Below are positions 1 to 9,778 of a DNA stretch of 64,000 nucleotides, one piece after another; positions within the stretch are counted from its first letter, which is position 1; each line of letters begins with the position of its first letter. The DNA comes from Homalodisca vitripennis. Lineage: Eukaryota; Arthropoda; Insecta; Hemiptera; Cicadellidae. A program made the translations under genes and the position numbers. The stretch covers positions 496,001 to 560,000 of the forward strand of contig NW_025776796.1 of NCBI RefSeq assembly GCF_021130785.1, written 5' to 3'. The notes below the pieces were generated by a model. That model made no database searches, was not told where the DNA came from, and saw nothing but the letters and a program-made list of their open reading frames with translations.

Positions 1-54
1 AAATGAATACTAAAATTCCTCAATGATTCTTAGAGGGACCCACTAAGGTGAACT

Positions 55-535
55 AAGTCCTTCAAATACTTGGGAGTCGTCCTCAACAGGACTCTTACGA
101 CTGGTCTTGCCGCCAAAGGCAGGATCCGCATTGGAATGGCCGCCCGTCAAGGACTGTCGGCCCTACTGAGACCACACTCCGGACTACCTACCAACAAGAA
201 ACTGCTGCTCTACAAAACGATAGTTCGCCCCAACGTGACATACGCGGCTCCAGCCTGGTATTCACACACCTCCAAGACGATCAGGAAAGTACTAGAAGTC
301 TTCCAGAACAGGACGCTCCACCAACTGACGGACACTATGGTTCGTCAGGAACACGGTATTCTTACGGTCTGCAGGACTACCCAGCCTGCATGAATACATC
401 ACAGGCCAAGCGAGAGCCATGTATGCAGTGACAGCTGAATCACCGTGGGAACACATCCGTGAGTGGGCAACCAGGGAAGCCGTCCACCCGTGGAAAATCC
501 CACAACTGAAAGTCATACTAGATGACCCACCCTAG
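55..535 (+). pseudogene. Jockey-like LINE reverse transcriptase, C-terminal fragment
   Basis: This is the end of a non-LTR retrotransposon ORF2: the last part of the reverse transcriptase thumb and the C-terminal tail. The translation opens with the K-Y-L-G-V-V-L motif that follows the RT palm in Jockey-clade elements. It continues through a stretch with R-P-N-V-T-Y-A-A-P-A-W and V-F-Q-N-R-T-L, a conserved signature of this clade. The frame used up to about 385 is closed, and the protein continues one frame over from about 386 (L-H-E-Y-I-T-G-Q-A-K-R) to a TAG at 533-535, so there is one frameshift. Everything upstream (endonuclease, RT palm) is missing because the window starts here or the copy is 5' truncated. 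It is non-functional. Clade assignment (Jockey) is from motif memory and is fairly sure. Confidence 0.82.
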
Positions 536-769
536 AAGAAAGAACAACAAAAAACCAACTAACTCACCACTTCACTACTCAACCAACCAGACTACTCGAA
601 AGCGACAGAAGTTTAAAACTATACAATTAACAACACCCCACGACTTAACGCAACAATAGCCCCACTTGGGGCTAGACGTACACATAGGCATTCTGCTTCT
701 TGCAGAGACTCTACCTCAAAAGGGACAAAAGTCCCAGCCTACCCGCTGCCTGCCTGCCTGCCTAGATTT
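536..769 (+). other. 3' untranslated tail of the Jockey-like LINE
   Basis: This non-coding stretch directly follows the RT stop codon. It is A/C-rich, has a short GC-rich block (about 655-740) and ends in a (CTGC)n run at about 746-764, which resembles the simple-repeat tail of a LINE. The boundary with the next repeat at about 770 is estimated from where DR1 homology starts. Confidence 0.5.
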
Positions 770-1232
770 GGAGGTTTTCAAGAAGACAGTTGTAAACTGA
801 TTCTTTCTGTACACTTAGAGTACTGAAGGGATTTAAAACTGTAAATCACAAGTTCTTTCAGTTCGGCAACAAAACATACGAAAGTTATTTGTTGATCTCA
901 GTCAACCACTAGTAAACTATATATAATATACATATATGATATAAATTAAAACATATAGACTATAATTCTCCTCAAATATGTACAACACCGTTTTTAAAAT
1001 CATTGACTTTAAACAAATTAACGCAACACGTTCTGAATTTTCTTCCTAAATGAGCTAACATTTACTAATTTAAAATCATCTTCAATAGATACACTACAAT
1101 AAAATGCCTGAAAGATTTCTCTCAGACACGTTTAAGAAGATAATTCTTTTGTTAATCTTTACACCTTTTATAAAATATATGAGAATGGATATTAAAACAT
1201 TTGGAGGTTTTAGAGAACATAGTTGTGCCGTG
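770..1232 (+). repeat. DR1 dispersed repeat, forward copy 1
   Basis: This copy carries module A (GATTCTTTCTGTACACTT followed by AGAGTACTGAAGGGATTT) at about 800-840, then a block ending in ATAATTCTCCTCAAATATG. Module E follows (GATTTCTCTCAGACACGTTT at about 1113), and then the start of a second module-A lead-in (ACATTTGGAGGTTTT at about 1197). The same modules recur near 31000, 36900 and 37300. It is cut off near 1232, where piggyBac-related sequence starts. No coding capacity is visible. Confidence 0.7.
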
Positions 1233-1723
1233 AAGGTCAGATGTAACCGGCAGTAAACTACCTCTAAATGCCGTGCTCATCTAACTGCCCAACCCTGTAA
1301 TTGCCAAGTTTGGACAAGTACTTTATTTACCTACTGTAAATGCTATGTTCATTAATAGTAATTTTTGTGTAAACTGCATTGAAATCTTTTGAATATAATT
1401 AAATTTCAGCGTCGGCCAGATAATTTTGTATTGAAAATACTACTGCCGGCCAGATCTGATTGTCTTTTGTTTTCTCTTTTTTGCACGAGTATTTCGTCCA
1501 CCATTGTGGGTATTAGATGAAGCAGCTGATAAACAGCTATCTACTTTCCTGCGCGGGCAACTATTCTTTTTCTGTGGCTGGAACTAGCATTGCACGACGA
1601 GCATTCCCCGCCAAATCTCTTTTACGTGTGCTAATAACTAGTGTTCATGTGTAGTCTTTTATTTTTGGTTAGAGTGAACTAAACTTGAGTAAACAACTTC
1701 ATCGTGTGTTATTCTATTGAGAT
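1233..1723 (+). other. Probable 5' non-coding part of the piggyBac-like element
   Basis: This is less AT-rich than its surroundings and lies immediately upstream of the transposase remnant. The motif CGGCCAGAT occurs twice, about 42 bp apart (near 1414 and 1447), which could be a transposase-binding or internal repeat. I could not identify a terminal inverted repeat or a TTAA target site, so the element boundary is unknown. Confidence 0.35.
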
Positions 1724-3024
1724 TTGAGTGATGACCGTATTCAAAGACTTTTGGACTGTCCAATGTCGAGTGAACCAGATCCTTATGACGTTGAAAGTGA
1801 GCGAAACTTAGGTTATCTTAGTGGCTCAAGTGTTGACGACACGGTAATCCGGACTTTTTACCAAGCGAATCTGAGCATGAAAGTAGTGATGGGCAAGGTG
1901 AGTTTGCCATGGAAATGGAAACCAATGATGTGAACAGTGACGGTTCTGGTGTAAATTACGGTGCATTTATGATCGATGAATGGACTGAATTCAAAGGAAT
2001 GTAACAGGATTTTACTTTTACTTGTATATCGGAGTATCATATATGGCCAATAATGCTGTCTGTAGATTATTATTTGGCTTTTCTTACTGACGAAATTATT
2101 CAAATGATGGTCATCGAGACAAACAGAAATGCCAGTAAAGTATTGCGAGAAACAAGATTGAGCCGCAGTAGCAGACTTAAAAAATGGACTCCCACAGATG
2201 AGATAAAAATGAGAAAGTTCATTGATATCCTCATATGGATGGGTTTGGCAAATCATCCCCGTATCACAGACTATTGGTCTGGCAACATTTTGTACAAGAA
2301 TTCGGTTGCTTGTCAAGTTATGAGCAGGAACCGTTTTCAGCTGATCCTCCGCTTTTAACGACCATGCTGACGAAGAACGTTATGGGCGTATTTCAAAGAT
2401 TTTACCCCTTGTGTCAAGCATGAACGAGATTTTTTTGGACAAAAAATCTGCTGGCTAAGACCTTGTAATAGACTAGACCATGATTTTCACACATATTGGC
2501 TAAAGATTTTCAAACTATGTGATCAGCTTGGGTATACCTATTGTATAAAAGTGTACATGGGTAAAGGGACAATTCAAAATGAAAATAATGAACTATTTTC
2601 ATCCTCAGTGGTCATTGAGCTCATGGAAAATCACTTGGATAAGGGACACATCTTATACGTCGACAACTACTACACATCAGTGCAACTTAGCAAAAATCCT
2701 TTAGCCAGAAGAACCCACCCGGTGGGTACTGTAAGGGCAAACAGGAAAGGTCTCCCTGCCGAAGTTATGAAAGCACAAACAAAAAAGGAGAATTGAAGGC
2801 ATTTGAAATTACAGATGGAATTGTAGTCACAAAATGGAAGGATAAGATAGAAGTGAGAATGCTGTCCACCAAGCATGAAGTGGAGTACGTTCTTACAGAA
2901 AAAAAGACAAAAAATGTAATGCCATATTCAAGCCATTAGTGATAGTTGGGTACAACAAGGGAAAGATGGAAATCGATGTGTCTGACCAAGTATCATCGTA
3001 TGGCCGCGTAATAAAAGTGTTCTA
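1724..3024 (+). pseudogene. piggyBac-family transposase (DDE), decayed
   Basis: This is the remnant of a cut-and-paste transposase of the piggyBac (DDE_Tnp_1_7) type. The reading passes through several frames: an acidic N-terminus (1724-1933), then about 1910-2358 containing R-K-F-I-D-I-L-I-W-M-G-L, a family signature. From about 2350 the frame holds R-Y-G-R-I-S-K-I-L-P-L and then V-I-D-stop-T-M-I at about 2467-2484, where the first catalytic Asp sits. Next comes about 2497-2796 with Y-V-D-N-Y-Y-T-S (second Asp) and L-A-R-R-T, and finally I-D-V-S-D-Q (third Asp region) near 2970-2990. At least three in-frame stops, several frameshifts and a deletion of the segment normally following the first Asp make it inactive. 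The Cys-rich C-terminal domain is not seen. The family call is strong. Confidence 0.85.
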
Positions 3025-3688
3025 ATTTCAGATATAGTTATTTCTATTTTTTTTTTATCTATTACAAATGTTTGCCGTTTAAGTCTTCAATATTTTATCT
3101 TATTTCAAAGCTGCCATTTCTTTCTGATGAATAAAGCTTATTATATGTACATATACCTGTGCTTGTATTACAAAATCTCCACCACGGGTCGTCTCCCGTG
3201 GTGTAATTGTTATTGCAGTGACATTAAAATTGTATATCATATTCATTTTTACAATAACATTAAGTAAAATTTGGACTTTCCATACCAAAATCATCTCATC
3301 TAGACATACATTTTGTTCATTAGAACAAATTCACCGCCAATTACTCTCACTTCAGTCCAGGATTATTCGAATGAGTGTATGGCCTCCCAGTTTATTTAAA
3401 AAAACTCGTCCACATTATAAAATTCCAACGACGCCAATCAGCATTTCAAGTGAAATTTAACGTGTTATGGTTGTTGTATAAAAACCTAGGCAGTAAAAAT
3501 AGCTGTATAATATTGTGGAAATTTGTATATTTCATCTGCTATTGTTAAAAAAATATTAAGGTTTTCCAGATACATATTATACACCCTGTATATAATTATT
3601 TTAATGAATTATGGTAGTTTTGGGTTTTTGGGGTCATGATCGGAGGAATGCACTAATAAAAGTTTCGTCACGTTTTTGGAAAACAATA
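3025..3688. other. Gap between piggyBac remnant and next element
   Basis: This is AT-rich, and the open frames are short and unconvincing. The one structured feature is a GC-rich hairpin at 3181-3202 (ACCACGGG, 6-base loop, CCCGTGGT). It may belong to the 3' non-coding part of the piggyBac element, but nothing proves it. Confidence 0.4.
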
Positions 3689-5874
3689 GAATTGGTCATT
3701 TTAGAAACAGCATAAGTCAAAAAATCGAACTTTCGGAAAACGACAAAAAACTGTTTTAGTTATTTGCTGTCAGTATGAAAATGTGTTAAAAATTATATTA
3801 TTTATCTTTGAGTTAATTTAAACACAACTTAGTAAACAAAATTTGTTTTAACTTTTTTCGTAATAAATGAAAAATATTTTAAATCATTGAGTTATGCTGT
3901 TTTTTAATTGAATTGAGGTAAAAAAACAATAATAACCAACTATTTTGTTGAATTAATAAAGTATTATTATAAACATTTAAAGCTTATCAATTTCTAAACA
4001 TTGTAAAACAATTTAAAAGAACTGTAAATAGATTACACATCAATTTGTTCATCATTTCCATCGTAAGTCTCTCAGGCGAATATTGCTTCATAAAAAGATT
4101 GAACTTCCTCCATTTTCAGGTAGGTAAGGTCAGAATTTTAAGATATCATTCATTTTCTTTTTATTTATAGGGATATACCCCTTAGATTAAAATTTTCCTG
4201 AAGGCAATAACAGGTTTCTGTTATTGTTTCTTATGAGGAAAGTATGACATTGAATGCCGTCAATGTACTCTCTTGCAAGAACTACTCCTGGTTTTGAATC
4301 TGAGTGAGTGAAGTGCATAAACTTTGAAATGCCAAATGGAATTTTGTTGTCTCTTGGAATATCTTTCCCACGGGTTTCTTGAGATATTACATTTTTCTTA
4401 AAAACATTAGGCCACCAGCCTTTTACATCAAGAATATCATCAGAATCTGGTAGCGTTACTAAAAATGAATTTTTCGCTGATGATTGTAAAATCAATGCAG
4501 CAAGTTCTTTCAATGTGAATATTCTGTCAAACTTTCTAAGTTTTCTTTTGACCACTGCAAAATCGCGGTCACAGGGTAAAAATGAGTGACCCCTCATGGG
4601 GAAACATTGATCAACACTTTTAAATTGATTCAAAGACACTAAGGCATTAGCCAGTCGGATCAATGAATGGTTTTTATTCTGCCCCCCCTCATCCGTCTGA
4701 GAATGTATGAAGATTTTCAACACCTGCCATATGTTCTTCTAGGTAATTAAGTATAGAAGTTGCAGACTTTCGTTTGGGCTTTTTCCCGGCAACACCTTCA
4801 TAGTACATATAAAACACAGCAGTGTTGTCTTTCAAGTTATATGTATGCAGAACAAACTCACAGTTAAGTACCGCAAATAGATACTTTCTTGTATCGGGAA
4901 TTGTAGGCAGTTGTATATTCTGCATAAAATCAATGCATATACCACCAATTTTGCCTTCACTATTATTCACTGCAGTTGTAACTTGCTTGATTTGTTTGGA
5001 AAATTTTTTAGCTCGCCTAATATGGACAACTTTTTCTGCAACAAAAACATGTTTTGGCAGTTTTCATTAATGAACTTACTTTTTATTTTAACATCAAGTG
5101 CTTTCACAGGTGCAGCATGTGTCTACCTGAGGGCGTCCAAAGTGTAGATTAAAGTCTTCTTTGAAAATTTTAAGATAGTACTTATAGCCTACATCAATAT
5201 CTGGGTGTGCCTGCCTGAATAACTTGAACATTTCAAGAACATTGAGCTGTTCATTAAGATGATATTCTTTAGAGCTGTAGTGAGCGATCTTGACTGGGAA
5301 AGATGCAATATGTGATTTAATAGCAGAAACCACAGTTTCTGGTTTGGCATTTGCAGAAACATGTTTTCCACATCGATCTGTTTTCCTGTGTGAGAAACAT
5401 AAGCCGAACCAGTCACTCTTGCTCTTTTTATAACTTCAAACTTGTAGTTTTCTTTGTGTCTCTTGCCCCTTTTCCTTATAGTAATACTACAATTTTGACT
5501 TGTTACCGGTACTTCTAAATTCATCTATACAAACAATAAGTAATAATGACAACAAAGTCAAGCTGACTGTGATTCACATTTACATTCACTACAGCTAACC
5601 TCTGCAACTAACTGTAAATAAATGGCATCAGCTGTTGGCTGAGAACAGCTGACTGCTCGGTTCATCTGATTCTAGCAGAAACAACACAAGTCGCTGACTT
5701 ATGCTGTTTCTGAAATGAATTAAAATTTCTATTCTGCTAATAATAGTGGTAGAATACCGGACTTGTGTTGTTTTTGAATGGAAAACATGTATCTACATAT
5801 GAAGATGTAAAAAAAAACACTGCTAACTCAATTTCACAAAAAATGACTTATTCTGTTTCTAAAATGACCAATTC
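3689..5874 (-). mobile_element. TIR-bounded element carrying a DUF7869-like gene
   Basis: Left end GAATTGGTCATTTTAGAAAC at 3689 is matched, inverted, by the right end finishing at 5874. Over about 29 bp only one base differs (CAGCATAAGTCA against CAGAATAAGTCA). Subterminal copies of the motif CTTATGCTGTTTCT also occur near 3893, 5699, 5762 (degenerate) and 5846, as expected for transposase-binding sites. No clear target-site duplication is visible outside the repeats. The only gene inside is the minus-strand DUF7869-like pseudogene. The element is about 2.2 kb. That the repeats bound one mobile unit is inferred from their matched position on either side of the gene. Confidence 0.65.
4187..5524 (-). 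pseudogene. DUF7869-like transposase-type protein, broken
   Basis: This is a minus-strand gene of a class found in many insect genomes and probably a transposase. I recall it as DUF7869, but the label is from memory. In order: a basic N-terminus with K-R-A-R-V-T-G-S-A-Y-V-S-H-T-G-K (5524-5350), then I-K-S-H-I-A-S-F-P-V-K and a F-G-R-P-Q-V-D-T-C-C-T-C-E zinc-like motif ending near 5094. Next is C-I-D-F-M-Q-N-I-Q-L-P near 4930, a likely first acidic residue of an RNase H-like fold. Then comes F-S-D-G / G-G-Q-N-K-N near 4705, and R-G-H-S-F-L-P-C-D-R-D near 4590. There are at least three frame breaks: around 5335, between 5094 and 5030, and inside a G-run at about 4683-4695 that splits the D-G-C-G-G-Q-N motif. 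It ends at 4187. It is not functional as it stands. Confidence 0.72.
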
Positions 5875-6536
5875 ATTTAGTAAATCTATGAAGTAAGTAA
5901 TGTTTGTCTCAACTTTGTGATATAACCTGTATCTAAAAATATTAAAACATTAATAAATAAACAGGTGTAATAGTTAAGCAAATTCTAACATACTTTTAGA
6001 TCTTTTAGAGAGCGGTGTAAAGATATCGGTGTAAAATATCTTCGTCCCTTTAAGAAAATAAAAATCGTTTATACAAATATTTAAAATTAACTGTTTTAGT
6101 ATTGTAATAAACTGAACAACTAGTATTTACCATTTATTTCAGGGCTTGGTCTTTATACTGTTAGCTAATATTATTAAAATTGAACTTCTATTGTTAAATT
6201 TGCTAGGCAACATAAATATATAGTTTTTTCATTTATTGGAAGAGCATTGATGACAGTAGTAGACATATAGTAATCTGGAAAGGAATTTCATGCTGAAACG
6301 AGGGGTGTCTCCGGTGTCGTGAGTTATCATGTTATAAGTAGATATTCCAGATATATCGAGCCATTCTGTACAATGCTTGAGGTTTAGTCAAATTTATAGT
6401 TAGATAGTGCCCACCAAAAAACTTTAGTAGCACTTTCTGAATGTTAGATGTGTTCTGGTTTTTTTTCAGGTACTTCTGTCTCGCGGGCATACTGGGTCAC
6501 CTATTGTAACATTAACTCCAGTGTTCATACTACCAT
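5875..6536. other. No recognisable feature
   Basis: AT-rich sequence with stops in all frames. I see no repeat family, RNA gene or coding signal. Confidence 0.5.
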
Positions 6537-6645
6537 CTTGTGTGCTTGAGAGTGTGCTTGTGCGTGTGAATGAGTCTTGAGAGTGCGTGTGCATGTGAAT
6601 ATACGTGTGCATGTGCTTCTTGAGAGTGTGTATGTGTCATCCACA
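6537..6645. repeat. Degenerate GT-rich minisatellite
   Basis: Imperfect GT-rich tract in which the motif CTTGAGAGTG starts three sub-blocks separated by runs of GTGTGCATGTG type. It looks like an interrupted microsatellite. Confidence 0.7.
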
Positions 6646-6896
6646 GACTTCTTACTCTACAACTTCTCTTCAATACACAACAATACTCAGGTAGCTTGCT
6701 ATGTCTCAGTTTCAAGTAATTTATGTAATTTATAGATGTTTTGAGATTATTGTAACTACATGTATTATAACTAGACAGTAATTTTTACAATAGTGTAACA
6801 CGCTGACTGAGATAGATGTATTATGACGCCAGAGGCTGAGATTACTGGTCGGTCTCAGATAGTACAGACTAGCGGCGGAAGTGTTAACTACAAATA

Positions 6897-6940
6897 CACT
6901 ACCACTACCACTACTACTACCACCACCACTACCACTACTG
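6897..6940. repeat. (ACC/ACT)n trinucleotide repeat
   Basis: A run of ACC and ACT triplets (about 14 units), just upstream of the long GT repeat. Confidence 0.85.
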
Positions 6941-6945
6941 GTGGA

Positions 6946-6947
<2 letters not shown>

Positions 6948-7019
<72 letters not shown>
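6948..7019. repeat. (GT)36 microsatellite
   Basis: Uninterrupted dinucleotide repeat of 72 bases. Open frames across it on either strand are artefacts of the repeat. Perfect purity suggests it is young or recently expanded. Confidence 0.98.
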
Positions 7020-7020
<1 letters not shown>

Positions 7021-7139
7021 GTACAATTAGAGTGTTCAAACCTTATTTATCACTTTTATCTATTTGTTGTCACATTATTGTGTCAACAAGAAGTGACTTC
7101 GTGAAAAAGTTAGGGTGGAAAGAAAACAGGCTTTAGTAG

Positions 7140-7672
7140 CGAACTCCATGAGAAATTGAGATTGAATTTATCTCCTGAAATCGGAAGTCACGGTACTGTA
7201 AATGAACTGCGAATAATAGGCTTACTATTGTCCAAGTTGCTATATTTCCACATTTTGCTCTAAATTCTAATTATGTATCTATATTAAAAACAAAACATTA
7301 CTAACATACGGTCAGGACATATTTACTAAAACCTTGCCTTATCAGCGGTTTTTGTTTTAGAAGCTATTGCTGTTGATTTATTCGGTATTGCAGCTTACAA
7401 ATCATTATTAATAGCTTACGAAATTTATATTTTCAGTGGATATTGCTCTTTCCGTAATTCTTAATTCTATGAATATTTTACCAAATAATAATAATAGTCA
7501 AGATATTTTATTACATTAGGTATGTATTTAATGACTGAATTATAAAGCAAAATCTAGGACAATACGTATCTACGTAAAGTTTATCTAATGGTAGAGGAGG
7601 TTACAGGAGCTGAATCTTTTTATTATTAATATTTTAGGTGTTTTAAGTATAATATTGATGATGTATTTACAG
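7140..7672. other. No recognisable feature
   Basis: AT-rich sequence with no open frame of note. It ends in a sequence resembling a 3' splice site (TGATGTATTTACAG) at 7672. Confidence 0.4.
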
Positions 7673-7737
7673 ATATGACTTAGCAGACGGTTGGCCTGGC
7701 AGCATCTTCACCACTCATCACACATTTCATTTTCCAG
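7673..7737 (+). other. Candidate host microexon (weak)
   Basis: A 65-base block lies between a good acceptor-like sequence (GATGTATTTACAG ending at 7672) and a donor-like CCAG/GTAGG at 7737/7738. One frame is open across it, reading Y-D-L-A-D-G-W-P-G-S-I-F-T-T-H-H, with one base left over at each side. I do not recognise the peptide. Short open blocks between splice-like motifs arise by chance in AT-rich DNA, so this is only a candidate. Confidence 0.2.
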
Positions 7738-9407
7738 GTAGGCAACTAAAACGTTTAAAACGAAATATATTTTTAATTTGTCTAAACCTAGGCTTCAGAA
7801 TGGCTCAGTTTGTAATTTTAAGTTAATTAGTTATTATTGCGTTGTACTGTCTTTTACGTCCTCATAGTGTATCCATACCGTATGAGATTCAATAGTACTG
7901 CCGGATATAGACGCAGTAATGCAATGAACGTGTGAACTCATAATTTGTTGCCATGAAATTAAAACAATTATTGTGTTGACCAGATTTGTGTAATAATGTG
8001 CGTGCATATGAATAATAAATTGATAGTTAGTTCACCCCTCATAGTAAGGGTTTAGCCTACTTATTGTGATAAATTACCTAGTAGAAGTGCTAGACTACTT
8101 TACTTGTTTGATGTTTTAATTTAATGATGAGTCATAATACGACTATTATAGTTACTACTATAATATCACAGATTTGACGTTTTAGCAGCGTTTTAGATAT
8201 TCAGTAGGTCTATACTTGGGAATGAACATAAAAAAATCTTGGAAGATATGGAACACTTATTAAATTAGAATAATAATTTCTAGTTAAATTTACTTTAATG
8301 AACAAAGTATGAGCTCTATTTGTGTGGTTAAATTAATTTGCTTACTCATCATTACTATAGACCGCCTCATGGTCTATTCCTGTTCGAATCTGATACTTGG
8401 TTGGCGCGACCGCGTATGCCTGTCTGTCTAACTTTCTTGATCGTCTGTCTATCTGAATATCTGTACCTTCCTTAAATAAGAATGAATGTATGATCTGTCT
8501 AGCCCTGTACGCACTGACTGTGTGAGACAGAGTACACATTTTATAGTAAATTGTACAATCATTATGCACTATTAATTCACAATCATTCGTAAAAATTATG
8601 AATGGAATAGTTACAAACCATACTCGTCATAAGTTATCTATAAAATCATTGGTTATCAATATATTTATATTTTTGTATATATCAAGTACTAGGTATTGCG
8701 GTTTTCTAGTTTCACATTCTTAACGATATTAACCTCATGCCAGTACACTAGTTACTTGTCCCTTGCATTTATCAAATTGTACATGTAAATAAATATCAAT
8801 CAAGATTTAAGACGAGACATGTTATTTAAACAACTCAAAACTCTGTTTCAATTGTGTAAATTGTAACTTTAACTCACTTGTAATATACAATCACATTTCT
8901 GTACTTTAATATAAATAAAACTTTCAAACTCTCACCTTATATTATACTGTACAGCATCGTTGAGAACAGATTATCGCTTGCATTTTATAAAATAATGCTA
9001 GAAAACCGATCAAAATTTATTTTATTTCAAACGGAAAATGTTAAACCTATAACAAATTGGTTAAAAATACCATAATATGTCATATATAAACATCAATCTT
9101 ATTTATTCTGGTATTCAGAAATAATTTTCACATAAAATTTCCGCAAATTCACTTACTCGTATGTACTTAAAAAAATATAAAACAATCCATATAAACCTTT
9201 CCTGTTTCTTTTGCAATGTGACTATACAAACATGTTTATTTTTTGCGATCTTATCTCCTGTATCCTACATTCTATTCTTGCTTGTTACATTTTCCAAACA
9301 CTAATTTCTTTATAAGACCGTTTTAAGTGTAATGGATTTCACGGTTAAACTATCCTTAATTTACTTACATTTCATTAAATTTTTTTTCACGGCCCTCCTT
9401 GTTTTTT
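7738..9407. other. No recognisable feature
   Basis: AT-rich. Near 8415-8465 there is a loose CTGTCT/ATCTGT tract, and a 75-codon minus-strand frame over 8342-8569 resembles no protein I know. No RNA gene was found. Confidence 0.4.
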
Positions 9408-9778
9408 AACTAACGAAAAAGTTAAATCCGATGTATCTAATCATATTAAGCACTTAAAAGACCTAAGTCACAGTGTTGGTCATATGAAAAACAGGGCGGA
9501 TAAAGAAGGTAATTATTTTCTTTTTTTAATTGATGTTCAAATAAAAGTCAAACATCTAAGTTCTTTTACAACCATTTACCACTTTATAATGTATGAGGTT
9601 GACGGTACAAGATCTAATTTGTTTCATGCATGACCTAATACACAATGAGAAAAGTTGTAAATTTGATATCCTTATATTACCATTCTATGGCCACTACTAC
9701 CTGAGTTACGATAGCCCCTTATTAAGTTCCAAAGCTTGGCTATATGTGCCAGAAACACTAAAAGAACACTTTTGATCA
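9408..9778 (+). pseudogene. Possible remnant of a DUF7869-like protein (uncertain)
   Basis: An ATG-less frame is open from 9408 to 9631. It holds H-I-K-H-L-K-D-L-S-H-S-V-G-H-M-K and then F-L-F-L-I-D-V-Q, which resembles the coiled stretch and first acidic strand of DUF7869-type proteins. A second frame (9593-9775) contains F-Y-G-H-Y-Y-L-S-Y-D and L-Y-V-P-E, resembling the G-H-S-F-L-P-x-D and (I/L)-Y-V-P-E motifs further along the same family. The order of motifs is right, but the middle (the D-G-C-G-G-Q-N block) is missing and similarity is loose. It could instead be a chance open stretch. It is unrelated in detail to the copy at 4187-5524, so it would be another subfamily. Confidence 0.3.

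Noticed and set aside
6730..7136. Open frames across the (GT)36 microsatellite on both strands
   Set aside because: They consist of Thr-His or Cys-Val dipeptides generated by the simple repeat; no gene signal flanks them.
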